From Planctomycetota bacterium (GTDB lineage: Bacteria; Planctomycetota; Planctomycetia; Pirellulales; Pirellulaceae), in the NCBI GenBank assembly GCA_027622275.1, contig JAQBZB010000041.1, forward strand, positions 1-43,572: 43,572 bases of DNA, in the 5' to 3' direction. A program made the position numbers and the translations under genes. The number at the start of each line of letters is the position of its first letter. The stretch's first letter is position 1. Below the pieces are notes generated by a model. The model made no database searches. It was not told where the DNA came from and saw only the letters and a list, made by a program, of their open reading frames with translations. Positions 1-9,342 of the stretch are shown in pieces.

Positions 1-462
1 GCAAACCGGAGGGCTTGCGCCCTGCCGCTACACTCGCAATTCGGTAACTTATTTTGGGACGACTCCTAATTCCTAGAACGGTGCTTAGTCCCCTGATGAC
101 GCAACATTACATCCCATCAGAGGACTAACGTCCCCCGCTCGCCGGTTGCCCGCGGCACTGTCGCGTTATGAGGAATCCTCTAAACTTTGTCGCTTGCCAC
201 GCCCGAAGATAATTCTGATACCTTGATTGCGCCGGTTGTATGATCTACGATTCCCAGCGAAGGGAATGTGTTGATGTCGACTTACCAGAGACACCCGATC
301 CTCACTCCTCGCAGCATCACTTGCTGCTGTCTCTGTATCTGTCCGGGTTGACCCGGACCAACTCGCTTCGCACACCTAACGTATATCGCGTTTTCTTGTT
401 TCCTTCACGCCAACCATTGCGGATCGTCGTCCCGCGATCAATCCGCGTCTTGGAGTCCAATC
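1..462. other. Non-coding region upstream of serine acetyltransferase
   Basis: I see no convincing gene here. The first 25 bases contain a small hairpin (AGGGC-TTGC-GCCCT) that looks like a fragment of a palindromic intergenic repeat. A second short dyad (TCCGGGTTGACCCGGA) lies near 340-355. A Shine-Dalgarno-like GGAG at 452-455 sits 7 bases before the ATG at 463. No riboswitch or tRNA could be recognised. Confidence 0.5.
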
Positions 463-1431
463 ATGTCTTCGGACTTTCGCCGCAAAGAACAACTCCCCCG
501 CCTGACTGATCGCATCGTTAGCACTTATACCGAGGTCGGTACGATCAATCATCTGGGGCATTGCCCGCTGCCCAAATACGAGGAAATCATCGGGGCGTTG
601 GAAGACCTCAAGGAGATTCTCTATCCCGGCTACCGACGGCGGGAAGGTCTTCACATGGGCAATGTTACCTACCACGTTGGTGATTTGGTCGACCGGCTGC
701 ACGATACGCTGACAACACAAATTGCCCGCGCGTTGCACCACGAAGACCGCGTCTCGGAAGGCGTCGAAGTTTGTGAAGATCAGTTGGACTACGAAGCCAA
801 AGGGCAAGCGATGGCCATCGACTTCTTGGAGCGATTGCCCGGGTTGCGTAAGGTCTTGGCAAAGGACGTCGAAGCTGCGTTCGTCGGCGATCCAGCGTGC
901 AAGAATTTGGATGAAGTGATCTTCTGCTATCCCGGTCTGGAGGCAGTGACCGTTTATCGCTTAGCTCACGAGTTGCACAAGATTGGCGTCCCATTCATCC
1001 CGCGGATGATGACAGAATGGGCTCACAAAGAGACCGGCATCGACATCCACCCCGGAGCCCAGATCGGACGTCACTTCTTCATCGACCACGGGACAGGTGT
1101 CGTGATCGGCGAGACCTGCGAGATCGGCAACCACGTCAAGCTCTATCAAGGAGTCACGCTCGGCGCGCTGAGCTTCCCGACGGACGCCGACGGCAAGATC
1201 ATCCGCAACATGAAGCGGCATCCGACGCTGGAGGATCGTGTCGTGATCTACGCCAGCGCGACGGTGTTGGGCGGCAAGACAGTCATCGGCCACGACAGCG
1301 TGATCGGTTCGAGCGTCTGGCTAACGAAGAGCGTCGCGCCGCACACCACGGTCACGATCGAATCGCCAAAGCTCCGCATTCGCGCCGAAGTGCCGGACGA
1401 TTTGAACCCCGACGCGAACTATCAAATCTGA
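463..1431 (+). CDS. cysE: Serine O-acetyltransferase
   Basis: This enzyme transfers an acetyl group from acetyl-CoA to L-serine, giving O-acetylserine, the first committed step of cysteine synthesis in the cytoplasm. The 322-residue protein has an alpha-helical N-terminal part (about 1-180) and a C-terminal left-handed beta-helix of hexapeptide repeats. The signature HGTGVVIGE places the expected active-site histidine at about residue 209. It is followed by [13 protein letters not shown] and a second run of hexapeptides ([17 protein letters not shown]). It is longer than E. coli CysE (about 273 residues) because of a longer N-terminal part. The ATG at 463 has GGAG 7 bases upstream. The gene is convergent with the membrane protein gene on the other strand, with only 19 bases between their stops. 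No cysK neighbour is visible. Confidence 0.93.
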   Translation: MSSDFRRKEQLPRLTDRIVSTYTEVGTINHLGHCPLPKYEEIIGALEDLKEILYPGYRRREGLHMGNVTYHVGDLVDRLHDTLTTQIARALHHEDRVSEGVEVCEDQLDYEAKGQAMAIDFLERLPGLRKVLAKDVEAAFVGDPACKNLDEVIFCYPGLEAVTVYRLAHELHKIGVPFIPRMMTEWAHKETGIDIHPGAQIGRHFFIDHGTGVVIGETCEIGNHVKLYQGVTLGALSFPTDADGKIIRNMKRHPTLEDRVVIYASATVLGGKTVIGHDSVIGSSVWLTKSVAPHTTVTIESPKLRIRAEVPDDLNPDANYQI

Positions 1432-1450
1432 ATTTGGATGAAGTGGCCGT

Positions 1451-4165
1451 CTACTGACAACCAGCCTGCTTCGCCTTTGAAATCCTTGCCCAGCGAATCC
1501 CGTAAGCCACGAGCAGCAACCACGAGCAACCACTGACGAAGCCTCCGCAGACGACTCGTTGCGGGCGATAGGAATAGACGACGCGATGCTGACCGGCAGG
1601 CAACAGTACCGCTCGCATCAAGCGATTTGCTCGAAAGATTGCTAGTTCCTTCGTCACGCCATCCGTCACTCGAACGGCGTGCCAGCCGGGGTAATACGTG
1701 TCGTTGAAGACGAGGCAACCGGGTTCCGTCAGACTCACTTCGATCTCGACTCGTGGGGGTGAATAGTGCATGACGACGCACGATTCGGCCTCGTCAGCGT
1801 TCCCAAGTTTCTGAAACTTCGGAAGTCTTAGTGTCTCCTCCGCTTCAAGCATTGCAACCGCGCGAAGATCGCGGGGACGTTCGCCGTCGAAGAAGACTTC
1901 GCGCGTCCGCCGATCGATCGCCGTACGCGAACGATCGGCCAGCGGCGGGATGACTTGGATGTCATGGACGATCCATGTGCGCGGTAGCGCTCGCGAGTCG
2001 GCATACAGCCGAACGCCTTCGCCCGACGTTGTGATCAATTCGCGATTTCCCGTTGGGAGAACACTGCCGGGCGTTGCAATGAACTGCGCGGACATCGAAC
2101 GCAATAACTCGCCGGCTTGGTCGGACGCATGATCTCGGTCCCACTGCCGAGCGACACGAAGGAAGGACTGCCAGTCGGCGGATGCCAACGTCGTTTGACT
2201 GCCGATCATCGCGATATCGGAACGGAGATGATGTTGCGGCAGCAGCGTAGCACGCTCCCAGGCGACGACGTCGGCAAGACGTGCTTCGTCGCCTTGTTCG
2301 CTCCACGCTTTTGGCAACAGCGTCGCTGACGAGTCGCGAAACAAGCGAGGCGGCACGGATGTATCGGTCTCGGCGACGATTGCTTCCGCGAGGAATTGTC
2401 TTTCCGACCAGACGCTGCCCGGAATCGAAAGCGTCATCCAGCCGTTTGCTACACAGAGTTCAAACGCGGTCATCGCGAGGAGCAGGATGCCGCGAGTTTG
2501 CTTCAGATGTTCATGTGTCGCGCGAAGCAGGAACCAATACGCCAGACCGAGAACCGCCGCGTGCAAGAAGGCCGTCAAGATACAACTCGTGGCCGCTTCG
2601 GTGTCGAGCGGACCGAAGATCCGATCAGCAGAGGCGTCGGCAAGCCATCTGTTCCAACTTGTTTGACACAAGCCAAACCCGGCGGCCGCCATCAGGCTGA
2701 TCGCCGCGATCACAGCGAATGTGTTCGCGATTCGACGCGGTTTCGCTTCCACAAAGTCGTCCCAACCACGCGCCGCCAACATACTAATCCCGAGCGATGC
2801 AACAACCAGCAGCTTGGCCGGAAAACGAAAATACACGTAGCCCGGCAACAGTGTGACAAACATCCAATACACGCCGCCGACGGGCTGGCCGAGCGTAAGT
2901 TCGTCCGGAGCTTGGCTCAACAGACTCGCGCGAATCTCGTGGACGAGCCAGCCAACGCCGTACCAACCGAAGCTCGCAAGTAAGGCCAACAACGTCAGCA
3001 GCGAGACAAAACGAAGGCGTGCATCGCCTCGCCGTACGCGCCAACTGCAAATCGCCAACACCAATGGCAGCAGACCAAGATAGAGTGAAGGCGTCCAAGT
3101 TCTACCTTCGCCGGAAAACACCGTGCTCCAGCGATCGTTCGTTGGAAAGATGTGGCCAAAAAAGTTCGGCCAGATGAATTCAATTGCATGCCACGGGCCA
3201 ACGGAGAACTCGTAGACATGCCGCAGGTGCGTCGCTGGCTGAGGAGTTCCGACGAGGCCGCTGGCAACCGGATGCGTACCCGTCGGCGCGCCTGCGGTGA
3301 GCGTGGCGGCGGCCTCGTACACGTTGCGCGGGGCATCTGGTGCGTCGCGGTTGCTCTGCCGCGTCCACTCCGCGGCAGGCAAGATCTGGACGAGAGCGAG
3401 GCACAGGCCGGCAATCGCGGCCACGGCAAGCAGGGCAGGGCGGCTCCTGCGCCACGGAATTCGAGCCGTGACCGATGGAGACGCTGAATCGCGGGGGAGC
3501 AAGCACGCGTAAAACGCCGCCAGCATTCCCATGTGGTACGCCGCTTGCGGATCGCCCCCCAAGGTCATGAGGGCCAGTACTGCGCCCAGCGCAACCGCCC
3601 AGCCAAGACTTCGCTCACGTAACATGCGATCCGCGGCCAGCAGGCCGAAGGGCAGCCACGCCGCGCCGACCAGGAACACGACGTTGCAGTATTGGAACAG
3701 AACGCTGCCGCCGAAAGCGTACGACAGCGCGGCGAGCCCGGAGGCTTCGCGGCTGCAACTCCAATGCCGCGCGAGGCGGTATGCCATTGCCGCCGCTAGC
3801 AGGATGTGCGCCGTCACATAAATGTGATATCGCAACCGATAGCTGACCGGCAGCGCGAAGACGAGCTTGCCGGGGTAGAGCACGCTCGACGTGGTGTCGG
3901 CCAGAACCGGAGTCCCGGCGTTATCGAGCGGGTTCCACAATGGCACGCGTCCTGCTCGCCACTCGTGGCACTCCCATTCGAACAGCGGGTAGTAGTAGTT
4001 CGCCGCATCCCGAAATCCAAAACTACGATCTCGAAACAGCACCGATCCGAAGCACCACAGAAAGGCGATGCCGATCGTGACAACGATGAGAAGGCGAGTG
4101 CGGGTCAAAGGAACTGCTGCTTTGCTTCGTTGGGAGTGCGAGAGTTCGAGGGCGACACGCCTCAT
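1451..4165 (-). CDS. YfhO-family polytopic membrane protein (GT-C-like)
   Basis: A 904-residue integral membrane protein. The N-terminal three fifths hold about a dozen hydrophobic segments. The first loop carries the FRD..NYYYPLFEWE motif, where GT-C glycosyltransferases have acidic catalytic residues. The C-terminal part is soluble and carries the YfhO-type block YYPGWHAVRV followed by ANRLMRAVLLPAGQH, and a last membrane span closes the protein. YfhO proteins are thought to move sugars from lipid-linked donors onto cell-envelope polymers, but the substrate cannot be read from sequence. The ATG lies one base after the hpnE stop, so this is the fourth gene of the hpnC-hpnD-hpnE unit. That suggests, without proving it, a role with the squalene-derived lipid. 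Confidence 0.82.
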   Translation of the reverse strand: MRRVALELSHSQRSKAAVPLTRTRLLIVVTIGIAFLWCFGSVLFRDRSFGFRDAANYYYPLFEWECHEWRAGRVPLWNPLDNAGTPVLADTTSSVLYPGKLVFALPVSYRLRYHIYVTAHILLAAAMAYRLARHWSCSREASGLAALSYAFGGSVLFQYCNVVFLVGAAWLPFGLLAADRMLRERSLGWAVALGAVLALMTLGGDPQAAYHMGMLAAFYACLLPRDSASPSVTARIPWRRSRPALLAVAAIAGLCLALVQILPAAEWTRQSNRDAPDAPRNVYEAAATLTAGAPTGTHPVASGLVGTPQPATHLRHVYEFSVGPWHAIEFIWPNFFGHIFPTNDRWSTVFSGEGRTWTPSLYLGLLPLVLAICSWRVRRGDARLRFVSLLTLLALLASFGWYGVGWLVHEIRASLLSQAPDELTLGQPVGGVYWMFVTLLPGYVYFRFPAKLLVVASLGISMLAARGWDDFVEAKPRRIANTFAVIAAISLMAAAGFGLCQTSWNRWLADASADRIFGPLDTEAATSCILTAFLHAAVLGLAYWFLLRATHEHLKQTRGILLLAMTAFELCVANGWMTLSIPGSVWSERQFLAEAIVAETDTSVPPRLFRDSSATLLPKAWSEQGDEARLADVVAWERATLLPQHHLRSDIAMIGSQTTLASADWQSFLRVARQWDRDHASDQAGELLRSMSAQFIATPGSVLPTGNRELITTSGEGVRLYADSRALPRTWIVHDIQVIPPLADRSRTAIDRRTREVFFDGERPRDLRAVAMLEAEETLRLPKFQKLGNADEAESCVVMHYSPPRVEIEVSLTEPGCLVFNDTYYPGWHAVRVTDGVTKELAIFRANRLMRAVLLPAGQHRVVYSYRPQRVVCGGFVSGCSWLLLVAYGIRWARISKAKQAGCQ

Positions 4166-4166
4166 G

Positions 4167-5588
4167 TTAAGCCAGCCGCAACCAGCGAGCGAGCCACGTT
4201 GGTTGCAGGTCGGGCACGACTAGGCGATTGGCAATTCCCAATTGCGCAAGAATGGCTTCGGCCGCCAGATAGCCGCTACGGACGGCTCCTTCCATCGTGG
4301 CTGGCCAACCAGTCTGAGTCCAGTCGCCAGCCAACACGATCCGCGGGCAAACGGTTTGTTGCGGCGGACGCAGTTGCTCGACTTCGGGCGTGACCGAGAA
4401 AACCGCATGCGGCTCGGTGATCATTCGCCAGTCGAGCAGCTTCGCGTCGCGCGCATCAGGCAACGTCGCGCGCAAGTCTTCCAGAACCTCGTCCAGGACC
4501 GACTCGCGTTCGCGGCGAGCGATATCCCGCGAAGCGCTGATGACGACTTGATAGTAGTGCGATTTTGAATCTGTGTCGGCATCCGCCGCGCCGGCAAAGA
4601 CCCATTGGCTGAGCCGATCAACGAGCACGGCGTGTGGCAGAGCCATGATCGGCCGGTCGAACCACAGGTGGAGCGAGGTGATCGGGGACGACGGAATCGC
4701 ATCGGCAGCGGTGCCAAGGTTCGCAAGTTCTGGTGGCAAGATCGAGGCGACTCGCCGCCACGGAACCGCGACGACCACGAAGTCAAACTGGCGGGAAGTG
4801 TCGTCGTCGAGCTGCAGATTGACGACGCTCGCATCTCGCTCGACCTTCCTCACATTCTTTCCCAGGTGGAGCGTCGCGCGATGGTTCGACAAGTGCGTGG
4901 CAATCTGGTCATACAGTCGTCGCAGCCGAACCGCTGGAACGTAAACTTGGTAGGCCGAGTTGGCACGAAGGAATCCATCGACGAGGACCTTACGGGCCAC
5001 CGCGAGCGAAGCTCGATCGAGCGATTCGGCCAGAGCGCTGACGAGCACGACTTCCCAGAAGCATCGAATCGCGCGATCAGACTGACCGTGCTGCCGCAGC
5101 CATGATCCGATCGTAGCTTGTTTGCTGTCGGTTTGGCTCGACGATCGCGCGAGTTTCACGATGCCGCGGCAGATTTGAATTCGTTCGGTGAGACTGAGAT
5201 AAGAAAGTCGCAGGAAGGCCGGAGCGAGGTGCAGCGGTGCCGGCAACCACTTCGTCGCACGGAAGTCGTTGCGTTTCCCATCTGTTGCGAAGAAGTGAAG
5301 TCTCGTGTCGCATCGTAAGAGATGGTCGATGTGCGTTCGTTTGCAAAGGTCGAGAAAGTTCGTACAGCAACCCATTGCCACGTGCTGACAGTTGTCGATC
5401 AATTCGCTCGTTGGCGGATCTTCAAACGATGTTGCTCGACCGCCAAGCCTTCTCTTTGATTCAAATAGTTCGACAGCCTGTCCCGACTCAGCAAGTGCAA
5501 TCGCCGCGGCAAGTCCCGCTAATCCGCCGCCAGCGATTCCAATCCGAGCGGGCTGTCGCGGTGACGGCGAATCGACGTTCTTGCTCAC
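4167..5588 (-). CDS. hpnE: Hydroxysqualene dehydroxylase (FAD-dependent)
   Basis: HpnE is a flavoprotein of the amine oxidase/phytoene desaturase type that reduces hydroxysqualene to squalene, the last step of the HpnC-HpnD-HpnE route. The 473-residue protein opens with a dinucleotide-binding fingerprint (RIGIAGGGLAGLAAAIALAE, about residues 16-35), then an acidic residue ending the second strand (ELFESKRRLGGRATSF). Near the C-terminus is the second FAD-binding block, IVLAGDWTQTGWPATMEGAV. Its length matches the family. It starts 3 bases after the hpnD stop and ends one base before the membrane protein gene. The assignment rests on the FAD motifs and on lying directly behind two squalene-synthase-like genes. 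Without that context a generic FAD oxidoreductase would be the safer call. Confidence 0.9.
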   Translation of the reverse strand: MSKNVDSPSPRQPARIGIAGGGLAGLAAAIALAESGQAVELFESKRRLGGRATSFEDPPTSELIDNCQHVAMGCCTNFLDLCKRTHIDHLLRCDTRLHFFATDGKRNDFRATKWLPAPLHLAPAFLRLSYLSLTERIQICRGIVKLARSSSQTDSKQATIGSWLRQHGQSDRAIRCFWEVVLVSALAESLDRASLAVARKVLVDGFLRANSAYQVYVPAVRLRRLYDQIATHLSNHRATLHLGKNVRKVERDASVVNLQLDDDTSRQFDFVVVAVPWRRVASILPPELANLGTAADAIPSSPITSLHLWFDRPIMALPHAVLVDRLSQWVFAGAADADTDSKSHYYQVVISASRDIARRERESVLDEVLEDLRATLPDARDAKLLDWRMITEPHAVFSVTPEVEQLRPPQQTVCPRIVLAGDWTQTGWPATMEGAVRSGYLAAEAILAQLGIANRLVVPDLQPTWLARWLRLA

Positions 5589-5591
5589 CGC

Positions 5592-6539
5592 TCAACTTCC
5601 CGATTGCCGCACCGCGGGACGACCGCGACTTAAAGTGGCGGGCGTGTGAGGACGCAGTTCGGTTTCGTTGCTTGCTGGAGCCAGTTCACGCGGATGAAAC
5701 AAGAAGGCGGCAACCAGGACCTTCAACTTGCCGCGAAATCCGAGGCGTATCGGCCGCTTGAAGACGTCGCCTTCGCGTCGTTTGATCTCGGCGAGCAACG
5801 TCCGATACGTCGTGAACATCAGCGTGAAAGCTCGCCGGCCGTGCGGATGAAGCAACGTCGCGAGGGGAGTGGCTTCGTCGTACAGCGATTCAGCACGGGC
5901 GATTTGGAATCGCAAGAGTTCACGGATTCGCGGGTTCATCGCGGGTTGGCGAAAGTCTTCCGGCTGGCAATCGAACCGTGCGAGTTCCTCGCGCGGCAGA
6001 TAGATGCGGCCTTGCTCGGCGTCTTCGGACAGGTCTCGCAAGATGTTGGTCAACTGAAACGCGACGCCGCAAGTCTCGGCCAGCGCCTTGGCGCGGTCGT
6101 CCTCGAAGCCGAATACGTGAATACAGGCCAAGCCAACTGCCGAAGCGACGTGGTAACAGTAGTGTCTCAGGTCGTCGAAGGTCTCGTAACGCGGCGGCAC
6201 CAGATCCATCGCGACGCCATCGACGAGTGCAAACAGGTACTCCGCGGGAATCGCGAAGCGAACCGTTGTGTCGTGCAATGCTTGCCACAGTGGAGATCGA
6301 AATTCGCCCCGCAGCGCGTCATGAAGCTCGGATCGCCATCTGGCTAGTTGTATTCGGCGAGTTTCCGCTGGCTCATCGCTGTCGGCGAGATCGTCCGCCA
6401 GGCGAGAAAAGGCGTATAGCGCGCACATGGCGCGGCGTTGCTCGCAAGGTAAAAAGCGAAATGACCGGAAGAAGCTGGAGGCGGATGCGCGCGAGATCCG
6501 TTCGCAGTGGCGGTATGCATCGTCGAGGTCGTTGGTCAT
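5592..6539 (-). CDS. hpnD: Presqualene diphosphate synthase
   Basis: HpnD condenses two farnesyl diphosphates to presqualene diphosphate. The 315-residue protein has the two aspartate-rich Mg-diphosphate motifs of trans-isoprenyl head-to-head synthases: ALYAFSRLADDLAD near residue 45 and FQLTNILRDLSEDAEQGRIY near 170, the latter followed by LPREEL. I chose the ATG at 6539 (protein MTNDLDDAYRHCERI) rather than the in-frame one 48 bases upstream. Its ATGA overlaps the hpnC stop, the usual translational coupling, and homologous proteins start just before the YxxCxxI block. It is paralogous to HpnC next door. The C-terminal 20 residues, past the catalytic fold, are basic and proline-rich. Confidence 0.93.
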   Translation of the reverse strand: MTNDLDDAYRHCERISRASASSFFRSFRFLPCEQRRAMCALYAFSRLADDLADSDEPAETRRIQLARWRSELHDALRGEFRSPLWQALHDTTVRFAIPAEYLFALVDGVAMDLVPPRYETFDDLRHYCYHVASAVGLACIHVFGFEDDRAKALAETCGVAFQLTNILRDLSEDAEQGRIYLPREELARFDCQPEDFRQPAMNPRIRELLRFQIARAESLYDEATPLATLLHPHGRRAFTLMFTTYRTLLAEIKRREGDVFKRPIRLGFRGKLKVLVAAFLFHPRELAPASNETELRPHTPATLSRGRPAVRQSGS

Positions 6540-7477
6540 CCGTGATCCCGTGCCGGTCGTCGGCCAATGACACTGTGCCGCAGCCAACTGCCGGCTGCAA
6601 GTCTCAGTTGTGTTAGTCTCCCAACCTTCGGTCGCGCTGTCCAGACGTCGTAGTCAACGTCGCGAATGGCTTGCAAAATGGCAAGTCCACCGCGAATGAT
6701 CAACTCGACTTGAAACCGAAGCTCCTTGGGCAACCGGTCAACCAGCGGCCAACCGCGATGCAGGTGCTGCGACGCCCGCTCGACTTCCGCCTTCATCATG
6801 GCTCGCCACCTGTCGTCGACAATTCGACGCTGGAAGCACTCCTCCGTGTAGCCAAATTCGACGCATATTTCTTGCGGAAGGTAGATGCGGCCTCGTTCGA
6901 AATCTTCCGCGACGTCTTGCAAGAAGTTCGCGAGTTGCAAGCCCCTACAAACGGAATCGGACAGCGAGGCGGTCGTCTCCGAGTAGCAGCGTCCGAGGTA
7001 AAGCACTAAATGTCCGACGGGATTGGCCGAGCAGCGGCAGTACTCGAGCAGTTCGATATGCGTCGCGTAGCGAACTTGTTGCTGGTCGCGCTCGAACGCT
7101 TCGAGGAGGTCGCGGAAGGGCGCGGCGGGAATTGAGAACTGTCGAATCGTAGGAAGGAGCGCGACGAAGACCGGATGCCGGGCTTCCCCTTCGAGACAGT
7201 CGAGCAATTGGCTGCGCCACCATTCGAGTAGCGCAAGGCTCTCGCTGGGCGTGCCGATCTCGTCCGCCAAATCATCGGCCCAGCGGCAATAGGCATAGAC
7301 GCTGCAAAAGTGTTGCCGGAGCGCTCGCGGCAGCAGCCAACTGACGACCGAAAAGTTCTCGTAGTGCGACGAGGCGAGCCGGCGGCAGTATAAACGAGCT
7401 TCCGCGCCGGAGACGCGATTGCCTTCGGCTTGCGGGCCGAAGCGGCGAAGGTCCGCTGCGAATCTTGGGTCACTCAT
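6536..7477 (-). CDS. hpnC: Hydroxysqualene synthase
   Basis: HpnC converts presqualene diphosphate to hydroxysqualene. The 313-residue protein belongs to the squalene/phytoene synthase fold. Its first aspartate-rich motif is in SVYAYCRWADDLADE (about residue 60) and the second in GLQLANFLQDVAEDFERGRI, followed by YLPQE. The N-terminal YCRRLASSHYENFSVVSW block is typical of HpnC. It is the first gene of the hpnCDE-yfhO unit and overlaps hpnD by 4 bases (ATGA). No good Shine-Dalgarno is seen before the ATG at 7477. The 91 bases up to ispH must carry both divergent promoters. No squalene-hopene cyclase gene is present in the window, so the final product of the pathway here is unknown. Confidence 0.92.
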   Translation of the reverse strand: MSDPRFAADLRRFGPQAEGNRVSGAEARLYCRRLASSHYENFSVVSWLLPRALRQHFCSVYAYCRWADDLADEIGTPSESLALLEWWRSQLLDCLEGEARHPVFVALLPTIRQFSIPAAPFRDLLEAFERDQQQVRYATHIELLEYCRCSANPVGHLVLYLGRCYSETTASLSDSVCRGLQLANFLQDVAEDFERGRIYLPQEICVEFGYTEECFQRRIVDDRWRAMMKAEVERASQHLHRGWPLVDRLPKELRFQVELIIRGGLAILQAIRDVDYDVWTARPKVGRLTQLRLAAGSWLRHSVIGRRPARDHG

Positions 7478-7568
7478 GAGTTGCCGTTATTGCGGAGCGA
7501 ATGCAGCGGTTGTCAATCTAGCCGCTCCGTCGAATTTGCATTATGCTGGTCACAGGAATATGAGGCAC

Positions 7569-8507
7569 ATGAAGATGGAAATCATTCTGGCCAGCCCGCG
7601 AGGTTTTTGTGCGGGCGTGAACATGGCGATCGAGAGCTTGGATCTCGCCATCAACACGTTCGGGGCTCCTGTCTATGTGTATCACGAGATCGTGCATAAC
7701 AAGTTCGTGGTCGAGACGTTTCGCGACAAGGGGGCGATCTTTGTCGACAATTTGAGCGACGTTCCCGAAGGCGCGAACCTGCTCTTCTCGGCACACGGTG
7801 TTTCGCCCGAGATTCGGCGGATCGCGCGCCAACGCAAGCTGTACGCGATCGATGCGACTTGTCCGCTGGTGACCAAGGTACACCTGGAAGCGGTGCGCTA
7901 TGCCAAGGAAGGTTATCGCATCATCTTGATCGGACATGAAGGGCACGATGAAGTTCTCGGCACGATGGGAGAAGCGCCGGAAGCGATCCTGCTGGTCGAG
8001 TCGCCGGAAGACGTCGACAAGCTGGAGATCCCCGCTGGTGCGAAGCTGGCGTATCTCACCCAGACAACGCTCTCGGTCGACGACGCGAATCGGATTATTA
8101 CACGACTTCGGAGCCGCTTTCCCCAGATTGCATCGCCGCCCAAAGACGACATTTGCTACGCCACACAAAATCGCCAGGAGGCCGTCCGCGTCCTGGCGGA
8201 AGGCGCGGATGTGGTCTTGGTATTGGGGAGCCAGAACAGTTCGAACAGCCTGCGTTTGAAAGAACTCGCCGCGGAACAGGGCGTACGCGCCTATTTGATC
8301 GACGGAGCCGCCGATATCGATCCGAGTTGGTTCGATCCAAACGACAAGGTCGTCGTGACCGCGGGTGCCAGCGCACCCGAGTCGGTTGTCCGGCAGTGCG
8401 TCGAGTTCCTCCGTGAGAAATTTGAGGCAACGGTCGAAGCCCGCGAGCTAAGGAAAGAAGAAGTTCACTTTCCGTTGCCGAAAGAATTGCGGACGCTCGC
8501 CACGTAG
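7569..8507 (+). CDS. ispH: 4-hydroxy-3-methylbut-2-enyl diphosphate reductase
   Basis: IspH (LytB) is the [4Fe-4S] enzyme that ends the MEP pathway, giving isopentenyl and dimethylallyl diphosphate. The 312-residue protein shows the three cluster cysteines in PRGFCAGV (near the N-terminus), DATCPLV (about residue 99) and DDICYATQNR (about 197). It also has the SAHGVSPE and GHEGHDEV histidine motifs. The reading frame is open upstream to 7419, but homology begins with MEIILASPRGF. The ATG at 7569 has AGGAA ten bases before it. The ATG at 7575 (with GAGG nine bases before) is nearly as good, and the one at 7560 is too close to its ribosome site. It is divergent from hpnC, whose pathway consumes its products. 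Confidence 0.95.
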   Translation: MKMEIILASPRGFCAGVNMAIESLDLAINTFGAPVYVYHEIVHNKFVVETFRDKGAIFVDNLSDVPEGANLLFSAHGVSPEIRRIARQRKLYAIDATCPLVTKVHLEAVRYAKEGYRIILIGHEGHDEVLGTMGEAPEAILLVESPEDVDKLEIPAGAKLAYLTQTTLSVDDANRIITRLRSRFPQIASPPKDDICYATQNRQEAVRVLAEGADVVLVLGSQNSSNSLRLKELAAEQGVRAYLIDGAADIDPSWFDPNDKVVVTAGASAPESVVRQCVEFLREKFEATVEARELRKEEVHFPLPKELRTLAT

Positions 8508-8574
8508 GGCGCTGCGTCCAAATTCATGCGGGGCGGCGATGATGGGCGTCGATCGATGCACGGCCAATCCAGCA

Positions 8575-9000
8575 TCAACTCTGGATGTAGCTCATCAGGA
8601 GATGGTTTTCCATCGCGAGCTTTTGGTGTTGAGCTTTCACAACGTCGCCGATCGAGATTAAGCCGACCAGTTTTCCTTTGTCGATCACCGGCAAGTGGCG
8701 GACGTGGTTCTTCGTCATCAGCCCCATCGTGTCGTTGATGTCCTGGTCGGGGGTACCGGTAATCACTTCCTTGGTCATGCGGGCTTCGACCGGGATCTTG
8801 TCGAGCGTCACAGAGACGCCAGAAATGGCACGAAGAACGTCTCGCTCGGAGATGATGCCAACCATCGATTCGCCTTCACAGACAACGAGACAACCGCAGC
8901 GATGCGCGACCATCTTATCGACGGCATCGGCCATCGTCGCACTCGGTTCGATCGCGAGGATATCGTTCCCCTTGGTGGCAAGGATATCTTTTAACAGCAT
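8575..9000 (-). CDS. CBS-domain pair protein
   Basis: A 141-residue protein made of two CBS domains (about 8-60 and 76-132), each ending in the usual strand-turn (VGIISERDVLRA and VGLISIGDVVKA). Such pairs bind adenine nucleotides or SAM in the cleft between the domains and act as energy or ligand sensors; stand-alone forms often regulate a partner. No catalytic domain is attached. The ATG at 9000 has GAGGA 7 bases upstream. The gene is convergent with ispH and lies alone, with no downstream partner on its strand, so its target cannot be inferred. Confidence 0.88.
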   Translation of the reverse strand: MLLKDILATKGNDILAIEPSATMADAVDKMVAHRCGCLVVCEGESMVGIISERDVLRAISGVSVTLDKIPVEARMTKEVITGTPDQDINDTMGLMTKNHVRHLPVIDKGKLVGLISIGDVVKAQHQKLAMENHLLMSYIQS

Positions 9001-9241
9001 CGGTTAGTCCTCTTCGAATGAGATAGAGTTGATTTTGGGACTATACCGTCTTCTCTGCGTCTCTGAATTGTGGCGACTCTGCCTTGCGGCTGAACAGCCG
9101 CAAACCTCTTGGCTCAACAACATAGCCTAACGCGCATACCAATGTCAACGATTTCACGATCTTGTGAAATACTTCACGAAGTGCCGACTGTTACCGCCGA
9201 GCACGGATCTGGGACTCTGGGTGAAGCTGCGAAGCTGTAAC
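9001..9241. other. Intergenic region, no gene seen
   Basis: This is the promoter side of the CBS gene. Apart from its Shine-Dalgarno near 9008-9012 I recognise nothing specific. The A+T-richer stretch around 9120-9180 (ending TTGTGAAATACTTCACGAAG, which contains the small dyad GTGAAATACTTCAC) could hold an operator. Confidence 0.35.
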
Positions 9242-9302
9242 TGTACGATGGCCTTCCAAGGCCGTCGTGCGTGAGTCGACGGCCTTGGGAGGCCATCGTA
9301 CA
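9242..9302. repeat. Long palindrome, copy 1 of a repeat family
   Basis: Two near-perfect arms, TGTACGATGGCCTTCCAAGG continuing to CCGTCG and its complement, are separated by about 9 bases. The same arms occur at 26145-26204. Both copies lie just past a stop codon (40 and 14 bases), so they may stop transcription or protect mRNA ends. There is no T-run, so they are not classical intrinsic terminators. Confidence 0.8.
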
Positions 9303-9342
9303 GTGGCATAAACGCCATCCGCTCGCGATGCGACTGCCGGGT

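Noticed and set aside
5646-6347. 233-codon plus-strand frame opposite hpnD
   Set aside because: It is a shadow of a well-supported enzyme gene.
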